A stretch of 64,000 bases of DNA, taken from assembly GCF_003865075.1 (NCBI RefSeq), contig NZ_BHWB01000012.1:62001-126000 (forward strand), given 5' to 3'. Both the position numbers and the translations under genes were made by a program. Each line of letters begins with the position of its first letter. The stretch's first letter is position 1. Under the pieces are notes generated by a model that was given only the letters and a program-made list of their open reading frames with translations, searched no databases and had not been told where the DNA came from. Positions 8,225-16,320 of this stretch are shown one piece after another. The DNA comes from Bacteroides faecalis. Lineage in GTDB: Bacteria; Bacteroidota; Bacteroidia; Bacteroidales; Bacteroidaceae.

Positions 8225-8934
8225 CATTAGAGTTATAATTCTTTTCAGCTTGCTGAATTTCAGCTTCCCGTTTCTTTTCACATTCAGATATGTTTCCTCC
8301 TTCTTGTCTTGTTTTCAATAAATTTGCCTTAGTTTTTGAACGGCTTTCGGCAAACTGCATAATTAATTGTGCTTTTTCATCTTCACTTAATCTTAAAAAT
8401 CCAGTGTTTTTCATCAAGTTTTCTTTTGCTTTATTCATTTGTTGTAGTACTTCTTCCATATTAGCCACTTGAATGAATTCATCCATATAATCATCATTAT
8501 TCAGATTTTCCATAAGCTTATCATAATCTTCTTCTCCTAATGATGAAGCATAAGCATCAAATTTTTGTGCAAGAAGTTCACTACTCAGTTGAAATTCCCA
8601 GAACTCATCAGAAGCAGCAATAGAATCAATAAGTGTATCACCTATTCCCATTGTTCTAGATGAGAGAGCACGAGTTGAAATTATACCGTTCTCTTCTCTT
8701 TGTGCTTCGTCAGCATAATATTCATCATTACTACAACTATAGATAAAGAAGGTGGTCAATATTCCACAAACAAATACTATTACATACGAGATACTTTTCA
8801 TATTATTACCAGTCATGATTTTTCTAAGTTTTAAATTTGCTGCAAAATAAGTGGAAAAAAGTAAATTAGAGGGAAAATATCTGTTCTAAAAATAGAAAAA
8901 TCAGTTCTTATGTATGATTAGCGTATTTTGCGAA

Positions 8935-9054
8935 TGTTACAATATTAGGTGTAAAATGCTTATTTTATTTAGCTAATTACTTAATAATGAAGTTATAATA
9001 TTCCCTTATAGTGTAACAAGCGGTTGCGTATTATTGAAAAGTGTAATATTTTAG
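8935..9054 (+). promoter_or_regulatory. repeated promoter element P2
   Basis: TGTTACAATAT at 8935, TGTAACA at 9012 (77 bp later), TTG at 9024-9026 and a weakened -7 box TATTTTAG at 9047-9054. The same spacing rule as the other copies holds. Upstream GTTCT repeats at 8883 and 8904 (21 bp apart) resemble those of P1 and P5. It is divergent from the split lipoprotein gene. Confidence 0.75.
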
Positions 9055-9060
9055 CAAAGA

Positions 9061-9345
9061 AATAAAAATCTTAATAAGGGCAAAGATAACTGATAATGTT
9101 AGTATGAGTTGTCTTACTTTCTAGAAAAAGAGTTTTATTATATTTATTGTATGTATTGAACGAAAATTTAAGGTTTGGCGGGAACGTACATGGGGGAATG
9201 TTCAAGAAGCATTTAGTGAATTACTTTTTCTCTCTTGTATTAGATACAAAACATAGAGTAACAAATGTATGCTTATTGTTTACCAGACTCTAGTTGAAAA
9301 GAAATGTTTTTCACTATTGCTGTTTCCGCCAATCTTTTATTTTAA
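9061..9345 (+). ncRNA. structured non-coding remnant of transglutaminase gene (copy B)
   Basis: Same layout as copy A. The arm at 9170-9185 (AAGGTTTGGCGGGAAC) pairs with 9322-9337 (GTTTCCGCCAATCTTT), including G-U pairs, followed by TATTTT. The small hairpin ACAT/ATGT at 9188-9201 has the loop GGGGGA. The 3' half (about 9280-9336) aligns with codons of the transglutaminase gene around 10342-10405 (the segment encoding LLDSIRK to PANL), which shows its origin. Only a 6-codon frame follows the promoter. The -7 box is imperfect, so transcription may be weak. Confidence 0.5.
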
Positions 9346-9506
9346 TGTTGCATAAGAAGATGTGTATGGAATATTTCAGTTTATAACTACCTTTCTTTTT
9401 ATTTTAATGATTCCACCTTTGCAAACATCATTCTGTTTAATCGATCTTATTTTCTTCGAATGCAGAATTATATTTAGTCGATGATGAATTGATAATTGAT
9501 GTTTGA
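9346..9506. other. AT-rich spacer
   Basis: Nothing recognised between the tail of copy B and promoter P3. No open frame of note. Confidence 0.4.
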
Positions 9507-9626
9507 TGTTACAATATATAATAAAGAATATATTTTATGGTGCTTTAATCTGTTAATATACAATAGGTATGAATCGAAGGAAATGTAACAGTCTTTTGTG
9601 TGGCGATTAGATTGTCTGTATCTTTG
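9507..9626 (+). promoter_or_regulatory. repeated promoter element P3 (transglutaminase gene 1)
   Basis: TGTTACAATAT at 9507, TGTAACA at 9584 (77 bp later), TTG at 9596-9598 and -7 box TATCTTTG at 9619-9626. The start codon of the transglutaminase-like lipoprotein follows 70 bp downstream. TGTAACA lies directly upstream of the TTG box, where an activator or RNA-polymerase partner would bind. Confidence 0.85.
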
Positions 9627-9695
9627 CCGATGTTATACAGTTATTGGTGAACTTAATAGTTACAACTATAAATACAAAATAGGGTTTCAGGTACG

Positions 9696-11717
9696 ATGAA
9701 AGTATTGATAAAATTATTTTTTGTTTGTTCGTTTGCTGTTATTGGAAATTTTCTTTTTTTCTCTTGTACAGGGACAAAAAAGAATGTTCCGGCAGTTGCT
9801 TTATTAGAGAGTGCCCTACAGCAAGCCGGTGAGAATCGTGCCGAACTGGAAAAAGTATTGTCTCGTTATCAAACAGATCCGGCAGATAGTTTAAAATATA
9901 AAGCTGCATGTTTCTTGATAGAAAATATGCCTTATTATACCTATTATAAAGGAAAACGGTTGGAACAGTATCTTACTTATTATACTTTATTACAAGAGAC
10001 ACGTGGAATGGGAATCTCTCCTAATTTGTTAGTTGATTCTATCCACTATATGTATGGAGCGTTTCAATTGGATTCTTTGCAATCTTGCAAGGATATCGAA
10101 ACGGTAGATTCTGCATATCTTTGTAATAACATTGAATGGGCATTTAAGGTTTGGCAGGAGCAACCATGGGGGAAACATGTTTCATTTGCAGTTTTTTGTG
10201 AATACCTTCTCCCTTATCGTATTGGCGACGAGACTTTGAGTAGCTGGCGGGAAAACATTTATCGGAAGTATAATCCTTTGCTTGATTCTTTGCGGGCATC
10301 CGGTGTACTTGATAAAGCAGATCCGATTGTAGCAGCTCGTTGTTTGCTTGACTCTATTCGTAAAGAGGGAACAGTTTTCACAACTGTAGCCCCTGCAAAT
10401 CTTCCCCATGTGGGACCCGAAGTTGCCCAACAGAAAACCGGCAGTTGTCGTGAAACAACAGATTTTGTAGTTTACGTTTGTCGCGCATTGGGAATTCCTT
10501 GTGCAATCGATTTTATGCCGATACGTGGCGATGAGAATGATAGTCATCAATGGATTTCGTTTACCGATAAATATGGTACGCTCTATTATCATGAATTTCC
10601 TAATGGCGTGAGTGAGGTTAGGAAAGATGGAGTGTGCGCAATTCCTAAAATCAAGGTTTATCGTAATACATTTAGTCTGAATCGTTCCATGCAGGAAGAT
10701 ATGCAGGCGTTGGATACGGTTATCGTTCCTCTTTTTGAGGACCCTCATTTAGTGGATGTTACTTTTTCATATACAAAAGACTTTAAGAAAGAACTGAAAA
10801 TTCCCGGATCGGCTATTTATAGGGGTAGACCTCGTTCCCGGATTGCTTATCTCTGTGCAAGTAGATTGATGGAGTGGGAACCTGTTGCGTGGACTGAGTT
10901 CGATGGTAGAAAACTTGTCTTTAAGGATATACAGAAAGGTTCTGTAATGCGCGTAGCTACTTATGAGCAGGGACATCTTCGCTTCTGGACAGATCCTTTT
11001 GAGGTTGATATTTCCAATGAGTTTCATTTTTATACTCCCTCGGATAGTGTGCAGGATGTTACTTTATTCGCTAAATATACTTTACGGGGAGAAGACTTTT
11101 TTCGCAACCGTATGATCGGCGGGACCTTTGAAGGAAGCAATGACCCTGCTTTTCGCGAGAAAGATATTTTGTATAGGATAGACAGAAAGCCGGAACGTTT
11201 GCAGACGGTGGTTCAGTCTTATTCTTCGAAAGCCTATCGTTATGTTAGATATATTGGTCCGAGGGATGCACATTGCAACATTGCAGAAGTGGCATTTTAT
11301 GGGTCGGGGGATACTGTTCCTTTAAAAGGGAAAGTGATTGGAACTCCCGGATGTTTTCAGAAAGACGGTTCGCATGAATATACGAACACTTTTGATGGAG
11401 ACGTTACGACTTCCTATGATTATATTGAACCTTCCGGAGGTTGGGCAGGTCTTGATCTGGGGACTCCGAAGCAGATCGGAAAGATTGTTTATACTCCCCG
11501 CAGCTATGATAATTATATTCGTCCGGGCGATGAATATGAATTATTCTATTGTGCAAAGCGGGATAAATGGGAATCTCTTGGAAGGCAAGTTTCCGGAGCA
11601 GATTCATTGTCATATAAAAATGTTCCTGCTCATACGTTATTACTGTTGAAAAACTATTCGCGTGGCGTTCAGGAACGGATTTTTAAATATGAAGATGGAA
11701 GACAAGTCTGGAGATAA
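9696..11717 (+). CDS. transglutaminase-like lipoprotein with discoidin domain (module 1)
   Basis: A 673-residue exported lipoprotein with a lipobox (LFFSC, Cys about 24). The N-terminal helical region contains the FLIENMPYYTYY and EWAFKVWQEQPWGKH signatures of Bacteroides transglutaminase-like proteins. The core has KTGSC with the nucleophile Cys251 and SHQW with His284. The third acidic residue is uncertain (YYHEF where many families have a V-D-P motif). A beta-rich middle is followed by an F5/8 type C (discoidin) domain at about 510-673. It probably sits on the outer membrane, acting on peptides or cross-links. First gene of module 1, 42 bp before the ligase-like gene, and about 65% similar by eye to the 24752 protein. 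Confidence 0.85.
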   Translation: MKVLIKLFFVCSFAVIGNFLFFSCTGTKKNVPAVALLESALQQAGENRAELEKVLSRYQTDPADSLKYKAACFLIENMPYYTYYKGKRLEQYLTYYTLLQETRGMGISPNLLVDSIHYMYGAFQLDSLQSCKDIETVDSAYLCNNIEWAFKVWQEQPWGKHVSFAVFCEYLLPYRIGDETLSSWRENIYRKYNPLLDSLRASGVLDKADPIVAARCLLDSIRKEGTVFTTVAPANLPHVGPEVAQQKTGSCRETTDFVVYVCRALGIPCAIDFMPIRGDENDSHQWISFTDKYGTLYYHEFPNGVSEVRKDGVCAIPKIKVYRNTFSLNRSMQEDMQALDTVIVPLFEDPHLVDVTFSYTKDFKKELKIPGSAIYRGRPRSRIAYLCASRLMEWEPVAWTEFDGRKLVFKDIQKGSVMRVATYEQGHLRFWTDPFEVDISNEFHFYTPSDSVQDVTLFAKYTLRGEDFFRNRMIGGTFEGSNDPAFREKDILYRIDRKPERLQTVVQSYSSKAYRYVRYIGPRDAHCNIAEVAFYGSGDTVPLKGKVIGTPGCFQKDGSHEYTNTFDGDVTTSYDYIEPSGGWAGLDLGTPKQIGKIVYTPRSYDNYIRPGDEYELFYCAKRDKWESLGRQVSGADSLSYKNVPAHTLLLLKNYSRGVQERIFKYEDGRQVWR

Positions 11718-11759
11718 GAGCTGTCTAGCGTTTTTTATAATTAATATAGTGCGCATATA

Positions 11760-13346
11760 ATGATAACATTTAAACCAACAGTCATTCAAGGTAGTTTGAT
11801 AGTCTTATGTTTAACTGCCGTATTTGTGTATTCTCTATCGTTTACAGATCCATATATCGTTCCTAAATGGTTATTTGTAATATTAATCACTTTAGGAATG
11901 GGCTTGTATGTCTCTTTCAGAATATTACTGCGAAAACCTGTGGTAATGGATTTGTCTTTGGTAGGGATAAGTATTGTTGGCATCTGTTGTTTGCAAGCGT
12001 TATATGGTTTATTGCAATATTTTAATGTGTTTTCTTCAGACTCCGTTTATCTGATCACAGGTAGCTTTGATAACCCTGCGGGATTTGCAATTACTCTTTC
12101 TGCCGGCTTTCCTTTTATTGGATTTTTAATTCAGAAAGGTAATCATAAGTATATTCAATATCTGGGGTGGATAATTGGAATTATCCTTCTGGTAGCAGTA
12201 TTCTTGTCAGGTTCGAGGGCAGGTATTGTTAGTATTGTGGCAATTTGTACCATATTCTTTTATAGTCGGTTTATTTGTAAAGGGATATGGAACTATTTAT
12301 TATCCGGTGGGCTGATTCTGCTTTTAGTATGTTCCTATTGGATGAAAAAGGACTCCGCCGACGGCAGGATGCTTATTTGGCAATGTGGTATAAATATGGT
12401 AAAGGAATCGCCTTGGATTGGACATGGGATAGGCAGCTTCGAAGCCCATTATATGGACTATCAGGCTGAATATTTTAAGGTACATGGGCAACAGAGTCGC
12501 TTTGCCATGTTAGCCGATAATGTAAAGCAGCCCTTTAATGAATATCTGGGAGTTCTTTTGAATTTTGGGATTATTGGTTTGCTGGTTTTGGCTGCAATCA
12601 TATTCTTACTGTTTTATTGCTATAAACAGAATGTTACTAATGAAAAGAGAATAGCTCTGTATGTGCTAATCTCGATAGGTATATTTTCATTATTCTCTTA
12701 TCCGTTTACTTATCCTTTTACGTGGATTATTACTTTCTTGTCTGTCTTTGTTATTGCAAAAGAATATATTAAGGATTTTCTTGCTGTGGAATGGAGACGA
12801 AATGTGATAGGGGTGTTGGTCTTAGGATGCTCAATAATAGGTGTTTATAAGTTAGTGGAACGTATACAGGCAGAATTAGAGTGGGGTAAGATCTCCAAAC
12901 TAGCTCTTTGCGGATCATATAATAAGGCTCTTCCTTCGTATGAAAAACTAAAAACATCTTTTGTGGATAATCCTTATTTCCTTTATAACTATGCTGCTGT
13001 TTTATCGGAAAATAAGCAATATGAAGAAAGTTTGGAGGTGGCTCTACAATGCCGTCAATATTGGGCTGATTATGATTTGGAGTTGTTAATAGGGGAGATT
13101 TATCAGTCGTTAAAAAAGAAAGAACAAGCAGAAATGTATTATAACAAGGCTGCTTTGATGTGTCCGTCCCGTTTTTTACCTTTTTATAAACTGTTCTATT
13201 TATATAAAGAAAATGAAGATGAAGAGGGAATGATAGAAATGGCAAAGTTGATTATTGATAAACATGTAAAGATTGAAACTTCCTCTATTTTGATGATGAA
13301 AAGAGAGATGAAAAGAGAATTAATACGTATAGAGCGAGGAAAATAG
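11760..13346 (+). CDS. O-antigen-ligase-like membrane protein with C-terminal TPRs (module 1)
   Basis: A 528-residue protein with about ten membrane helices in residues 1-385 and a tail of TPR type (about 395-505; motifs NPYFLYNYAAVLSENKQYEESLEVAL and a following helix pair). The O-antigen ligase/Wzy-C family pattern is seen in GSFDNPAGFA, SGSRAGIVS and ADGRMLIWQ followed by GHGIGSF, with the periplasmic loop before NEYL. Known members transfer glycans in the periplasm to lipid A or protein. Together with the exported neighbours this suggests glycan transfer to a surface protein, which is inference. Downstream of the transglutaminase gene, probably one operon. Confidence 0.8.
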   Translation: MITFKPTVIQGSLIVLCLTAVFVYSLSFTDPYIVPKWLFVILITLGMGLYVSFRILLRKPVVMDLSLVGISIVGICCLQALYGLLQYFNVFSSDSVYLITGSFDNPAGFAITLSAGFPFIGFLIQKGNHKYIQYLGWIIGIILLVAVFLSGSRAGIVSIVAICTIFFYSRFICKGIWNYLLSGGLILLLVCSYWMKKDSADGRMLIWQCGINMVKESPWIGHGIGSFEAHYMDYQAEYFKVHGQQSRFAMLADNVKQPFNEYLGVLLNFGIIGLLVLAAIIFLLFYCYKQNVTNEKRIALYVLISIGIFSLFSYPFTYPFTWIITFLSVFVIAKEYIKDFLAVEWRRNVIGVLVLGCSIIGVYKLVERIQAELEWGKISKLALCGSYNKALPSYEKLKTSFVDNPYFLYNYAAVLSENKQYEESLEVALQCRQYWADYDLELLIGEIYQSLKKKEQAEMYYNKAALMCPSRFLPFYKLFYLYKENEDEEGMIEMAKLIIDKHVKIETSSILMMKREMKRELIRIERGK

Positions 13347-13813
13347 GAATAGTGTGTAATTTATCGCATAGACATAATATATTGACTTATTAAATCTAAA
13401 GGTAATGTTTTTTGATCTGGCATATTTCGTTGCAATAATCTTGTTAAACGTGTATATACCCATTGGCAGAATTGAAAAATAAAAGATTAATATCTAAAAA
13501 GTTACGCATGATGGTGATATTTTATATGCTAGGAGTACCCAATCTTTTAATAATTAGTCGACGTATGCTAGACTTATATGTATTATTCGCAAATTTTCTT
13601 GATATATGAAAGTATTTTTCCGATAATATAGTCATAGGAGTCTATTGATGGTAGTGAAGCATTTTTCTGCATCTGTTCAAAGTCAATAGAAATAAAATAG
13701 TAGAAGGTAATTATTGGATAGTCCAAAAGTGTGAGATAATTGTTTGTTAGGAGAATATTGTCTCAAAATGAACAATAATATTTGTTCAAATATGAATTGG
13801 GGGCTATGTTTTT
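13347..13813. other. non-coding stretch after module-1 ligase gene
   Basis: No gene is supported. An imperfect inverted repeat around TGAACAA/TTGTTCA at about 13769-13788 lies just upstream of P4 and resembles the GTTC repeats of P1, P2 and P5. Confidence 0.4.
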
Positions 13814-13931
13814 TGTTACAATGTATATATGGATAATATTATTCCATTGTTTAAAGTGTTGATAATCAGTAAGTACTTGGGGAAAATGTGTAACAGGCTC
13901 TTGTGTGATGCTTAAAATGACTGTATTTTTG
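13814..13931 (+). promoter_or_regulatory. repeated promoter element P4 (miniature transglutaminase)
   Basis: TGTTACAAT at 13814, TGTAACA at 13889 (75 bp later), TTG at 13901-13903 and -7 box TATTTTTG at 13924-13931. Spacing within the core is identical to the other copies. The leader that follows is also similar to the leader of the full gene at 9627-9695. Confidence 0.8.
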
Positions 13932-13981
13932 CAAATGTTATACAATAGTTTAGAGGACTGAATAGTTGTAATTTAGAAACA

Positions 13982-14158
13982 ATGGGAACGGTTCTCACGA
14001 CTGTCTTTCTTGCCCACTTTCCACACGTGGAACCTGAAGTTGCTCAACAGAAAACCGGTAGTTGCCGTGAAACTACAGATTTTGTGGTTTATGTTTATCG
14101 CACATTGGGAATTTCTGTGCTATTCAATAAAAAAGAAATGGATACTCTCTTTTGTTGA
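13982..14158 (+). pseudogene. 58-codon miniature of the transglutaminase gene
   Basis: ATG at 13982 opens an uninterrupted 58-codon frame (stop 14156-14158) that begins MGTVLTTVF and continues HVEPEVAQQKTGSCRETTDF. It matches residues about 228-268 of the 9696 protein, including the catalytic-type Cys (here residue 28), and then diverges (LGISVLFNKKEMD). It lacks the signal peptide, the His and the discoidin domain. It keeps its own promoter P4 and leader, so one deletion from the leader into the middle of the gene explains it. It may be dead, or it may be a translated small protein. Confidence 0.7.
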
Positions 14159-14218
14159 TTAATTTAAGGTAGTAAATAAATGGAATTAGGGTCTATGTAA
14201 CTTTATTAGTTTAATGAG

Positions 14219-14248
14219 TACTTTAGTAGAAATGTAGATACTAAAGTA
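14219..14248. promoter_or_regulatory. 10-bp perfect inverted repeat, possible operator
   Basis: TACTTTAGTA (14219-14228) and TACTAAAGTA (14239-14248) with a 10-bp spacer, centred about 100 bp before the 14336 start. The geometry fits a dimeric repressor site or a short hairpin in the leader. No clear -7 box is visible around it. Confidence 0.5.
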
Positions 14249-14335
14249 AGATATAAGGAAGTTATATCACCCGTGTGTAAATATACATAATTTAATAAAA
14301 TAATTAGTGTGAAAAATAAAAAATACTGTTTTACT

Positions 14336-14944
14336 ATGAATAAGAAAAATTGGATGCGAAATGCATTCTTTGTATTTTTTTTGGCGAGTGTTTTCTTGTT
14401 TATGCCCGTAAGTCGTGCACAAGATTCACAGCCTACTTGGCAGAAATATCTGGAGCATCTAAAAAATGATGCATTCAAAGACTACATGGGCGATTTAAAT
14501 CAATTAAAACTGTTGAAGTATACCTATAAAGGGAAAATAAGGTCTGAAAAGCATAAGTCACGACTGATAGAGACTATTTGTTCTGACAAAGCAGCTACCG
14601 TTTCGTTGTTGTCAAACTTGGTTATAAGCGACACCACCTTTACGAATAACGACGTTATAATTCAACAGAAGATATACCCTAATTTTGAGATAGTTACAGT
14701 TCGTCAAATGGTAAATTCCGGAAAATTGACCGAAGACTCTATTGCGATGATCAAACAACAGCTCTATGAAAATGTCAGAATTGGCTTTGATTATTTGGAA
14801 TTGGATTGGAGCTATAAGGGGAAGAGATTCCGTTCTCTAAGCATTGTACCGAGTGATGGTATTCCCACTGATTTCATAACTTCACGGTTGTACACGCGCG
14901 ATAAAAAGATCATAAATAGTCGGAATTCTACCAATAAGGAATAA
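14336..14944 (+). CDS. small exported protein of module 1
   Basis: A 202-residue protein with a cleavable signal peptide (MNKKNWMRNAFFVFFLA, cut after SRA). The start at 14336 is preferred over an upstream in-frame GTG at 14309 because it gives a standard signal sequence. The body shows TWQKYLEHLK, YTYKGKI and LELDWSYKGK and is homologous to the N-terminal ~190 residues of the next gene (TWQEQLRCAK, HSYNGKI, LELEWCYKGK). No known domain. As an exported pair inside the module, these may be the substrates of the transglutaminase or ligase; that is inference. Confidence 0.65.
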   Translation: MNKKNWMRNAFFVFFLASVFLFMPVSRAQDSQPTWQKYLEHLKNDAFKDYMGDLNQLKLLKYTYKGKIRSEKHKSRLIETICSDKAATVSLLSNLVISDTTFTNNDVIIQQKIYPNFEIVTVRQMVNSGKLTEDSIAMIKQQLYENVRIGFDYLELDWSYKGKRFRSLSIVPSDGIPTDFITSRLYTRDKKIINSRNSTNKE

Positions 14945-14987
14945 TAATATGTTTTTAATATAAATTAAATTTGTTCATTATGAAAAA

Positions 14988-15929
14988 GTGGAATTACTTC
15001 TTTTATTTATTGTAAATTTATTTTTAGTTTCTTGTAATGCGGATGTTTTCTTGGACTCAGAATCTTTACATTCTAATGAGAATGCATCATTTCCGACTAC
15101 TTGGCAGGAACAGTTGAGATGTGCTAAAAATTATAATAGTTCGACCGCAAGATCAGCTATTAATGGACTTGCTCTTGTCAGACATTCCTACAACGGAAAG
15201 ATCAATACAGAGAATCAGAGATCTGAACTACTAGAACAGTTGTTCGTTGATAATGCCGACATCGTTATGTATTCGGATAGTTTGAACTTTGAGATTGTTT
15301 CCCTGAAGATTATCAGGCAAAAAGCACAATCAATGGGCGTTGATGATCCAAGTAAAACTCTTAAGCTTCAGCTTGATTCTATAATAAAAGTGGGTATGGA
15401 TATACTCGAGTTAGAGTGGTGTTATAAAGGGAAAACGTATTATTCCACAGCTATTGCTTCCAATGAGCAGGGCGGTATTCTTTATGACCATATAGGACAT
15501 ATGATAATAATGTCAGGTAACCATGAATCACGAGCTAGGGAGATAAAGTCGGATGTGAAAGCAATCAAAACAAGGAGTGAAGGAGGCGGTGTTACAGAAC
15601 GGAGTTTTGTTTTACAGAATGATGGTGGTTATAACATCTGGGGCAATCTTGTTTGGGAATATACTATTAGTTGCAGTTCGTTTTTTGATGGTAATGGAAT
15701 ATTGTGTAATCGTAGTATGTTGGCACTTCATGACTCGGCTGTTGGTTGGTCTTGCGATGCAAAAATACAAACGATTAACGGAGAACTTGGATCATCTAAG
15801 TTCCATGAATTCGCATGGGGACATGCACATGCATATGTTCTTTCTGTATCAGTAGAATGGAATGGGGTTGGATTTACAATTTCTGGAGGAGCTACTGGAG
15901 CTTCTGGAAGTATAGTACATAGCCGATAA
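14988..15929 (+). CDS. small lipoprotein of module 1 with EGG motif; 5' frame uncertain
   Basis: A 313-residue frame from GTG 14988, with a hydrophobic stretch and lipobox LVSC. A better start, ATG AAA AAG TGG at 14980, is out of frame by one base and stops after 11 codons; one extra T in the run near 14999-15003 would join it to the signal peptide. So the 5' end is either frameshifted or uses GTG. Residues ~35-185 are homologous to the preceding protein. Then comes IKTRSEGGGVTE and a C-terminal domain of about 110 residues, glycine-rich at its end, with three Cys. The KTR-x-EGG motif is shared with the lipoproteins at 2878 and 8225-8816. Confidence 0.6.
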   Translation: MELLLLFIVNLFLVSCNADVFLDSESLHSNENASFPTTWQEQLRCAKNYNSSTARSAINGLALVRHSYNGKINTENQRSELLEQLFVDNADIVMYSDSLNFEIVSLKIIRQKAQSMGVDDPSKTLKLQLDSIIKVGMDILELEWCYKGKTYYSTAIASNEQGGILYDHIGHMIIMSGNHESRAREIKSDVKAIKTRSEGGGVTERSFVLQNDGGYNIWGNLVWEYTISCSSFFDGNGILCNRSMLALHDSAVGWSCDAKIQTINGELGSSKFHEFAWGHAHAYVLSVSVEWNGVGFTISGGATGASGSIVHSR

Positions 15930-15946
15930 AATAAAAACGAACTAAT

Positions 15947-16024
15947 CGGCAGAGATGTCATTTATTTTATTAGTTTTATCATTTACTCTGCCGAAATAAA
16001 TGTTAATTCATTATTTCGGTAGAG
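15947..16024 (+). terminator. hairpin region with alternative pairing (terminator or attenuator)
   Basis: CTCTGCCGAAATAA (15986-15999) pairs with TTATTTCGGTAGAG (16011-16024) over 14 bp with one wobble, followed by a T-rich tail, so it is a likely terminator. An upstream segment CGGCAGAG (15947-15954) can instead pair with CTCTGCCG (15986-15993). The two pairings exclude each other. It lies between the lipoprotein gene and the glutaminase-family gene. Confidence 0.55.
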
Positions 16025-16320
16025 CTTTCTATAATTTTCAAATGATGAAGAACTATTGTTATTAAGTATGTATATATATATTGGTGAGAATATTGTGACT
16101 CATCTTTATGGATAAGGTTGGGGATTTTAGCACTCATAGAGGTGTGCGGTTCTTAAGTGTCGGAACTTTTATAAGTGGGATATTGATAAAAAATATGAAG
16201 ACTGGTTTTGTTTCATATATGTGGGGATGAAAATTGTCTATTGTGTTACTGATTATTTGTGTAATACTTTGATTAATCGAAGGTTTTATTTCGATTAAAT
16301 TTCTATAACTAATTGTTAGT
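16025..16320 (+). promoter_or_regulatory. leader of module-1 glutaminase-family gene with 9-bp inverted repeat
   Basis: TTAATCGAA (16273-16281) and TTCGATTAA (16290-16298) form a perfect 9-bp inverted repeat with an 8-bp loop, ending 22 bp before the ATG. It could be an operator or a hairpin covering the translation start. The module-2 gene has no such repeat. A TACTTTG at 16265-16271 is one base short of a standard -7 box. Confidence 0.4.

Larger units (their letters stand above)
6291..8816 (-). pseudogene. Cys lipoprotein of the cassette (copy 2), split by IS1182-type element
   Basis: The 5' part (8816 down to 8225) encodes a signal peptide with lipobox FIYSC, the acidic helical body and KTRQEGGNISE, closely matching the lipoprotein at 2878-3588. 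The frame then runs into the IS. On the other side, 6291-6380 read on the minus strand gives CYIQAAARRN, a spacer and HYQECIGN-stop, which matches the last residues of copy 1 (CYIDAAARYN, NYQKCIGN). So one gene was interrupted. Simple removal of 6381-8224 does not join the frames, and about 14 residues of copy 1 have no counterpart, so some bases were lost or the gene was already shorter. Confidence 0.85.

Noticed and set aside
10182..10748. 188-codon frame antisense to the transglutaminase gene
   Set aside because: Antisense to a clear gene, no own promoter and no domain; a codon-bias shadow. The same applies to long antisense frames in the IS and in the glutaminase-family genes.
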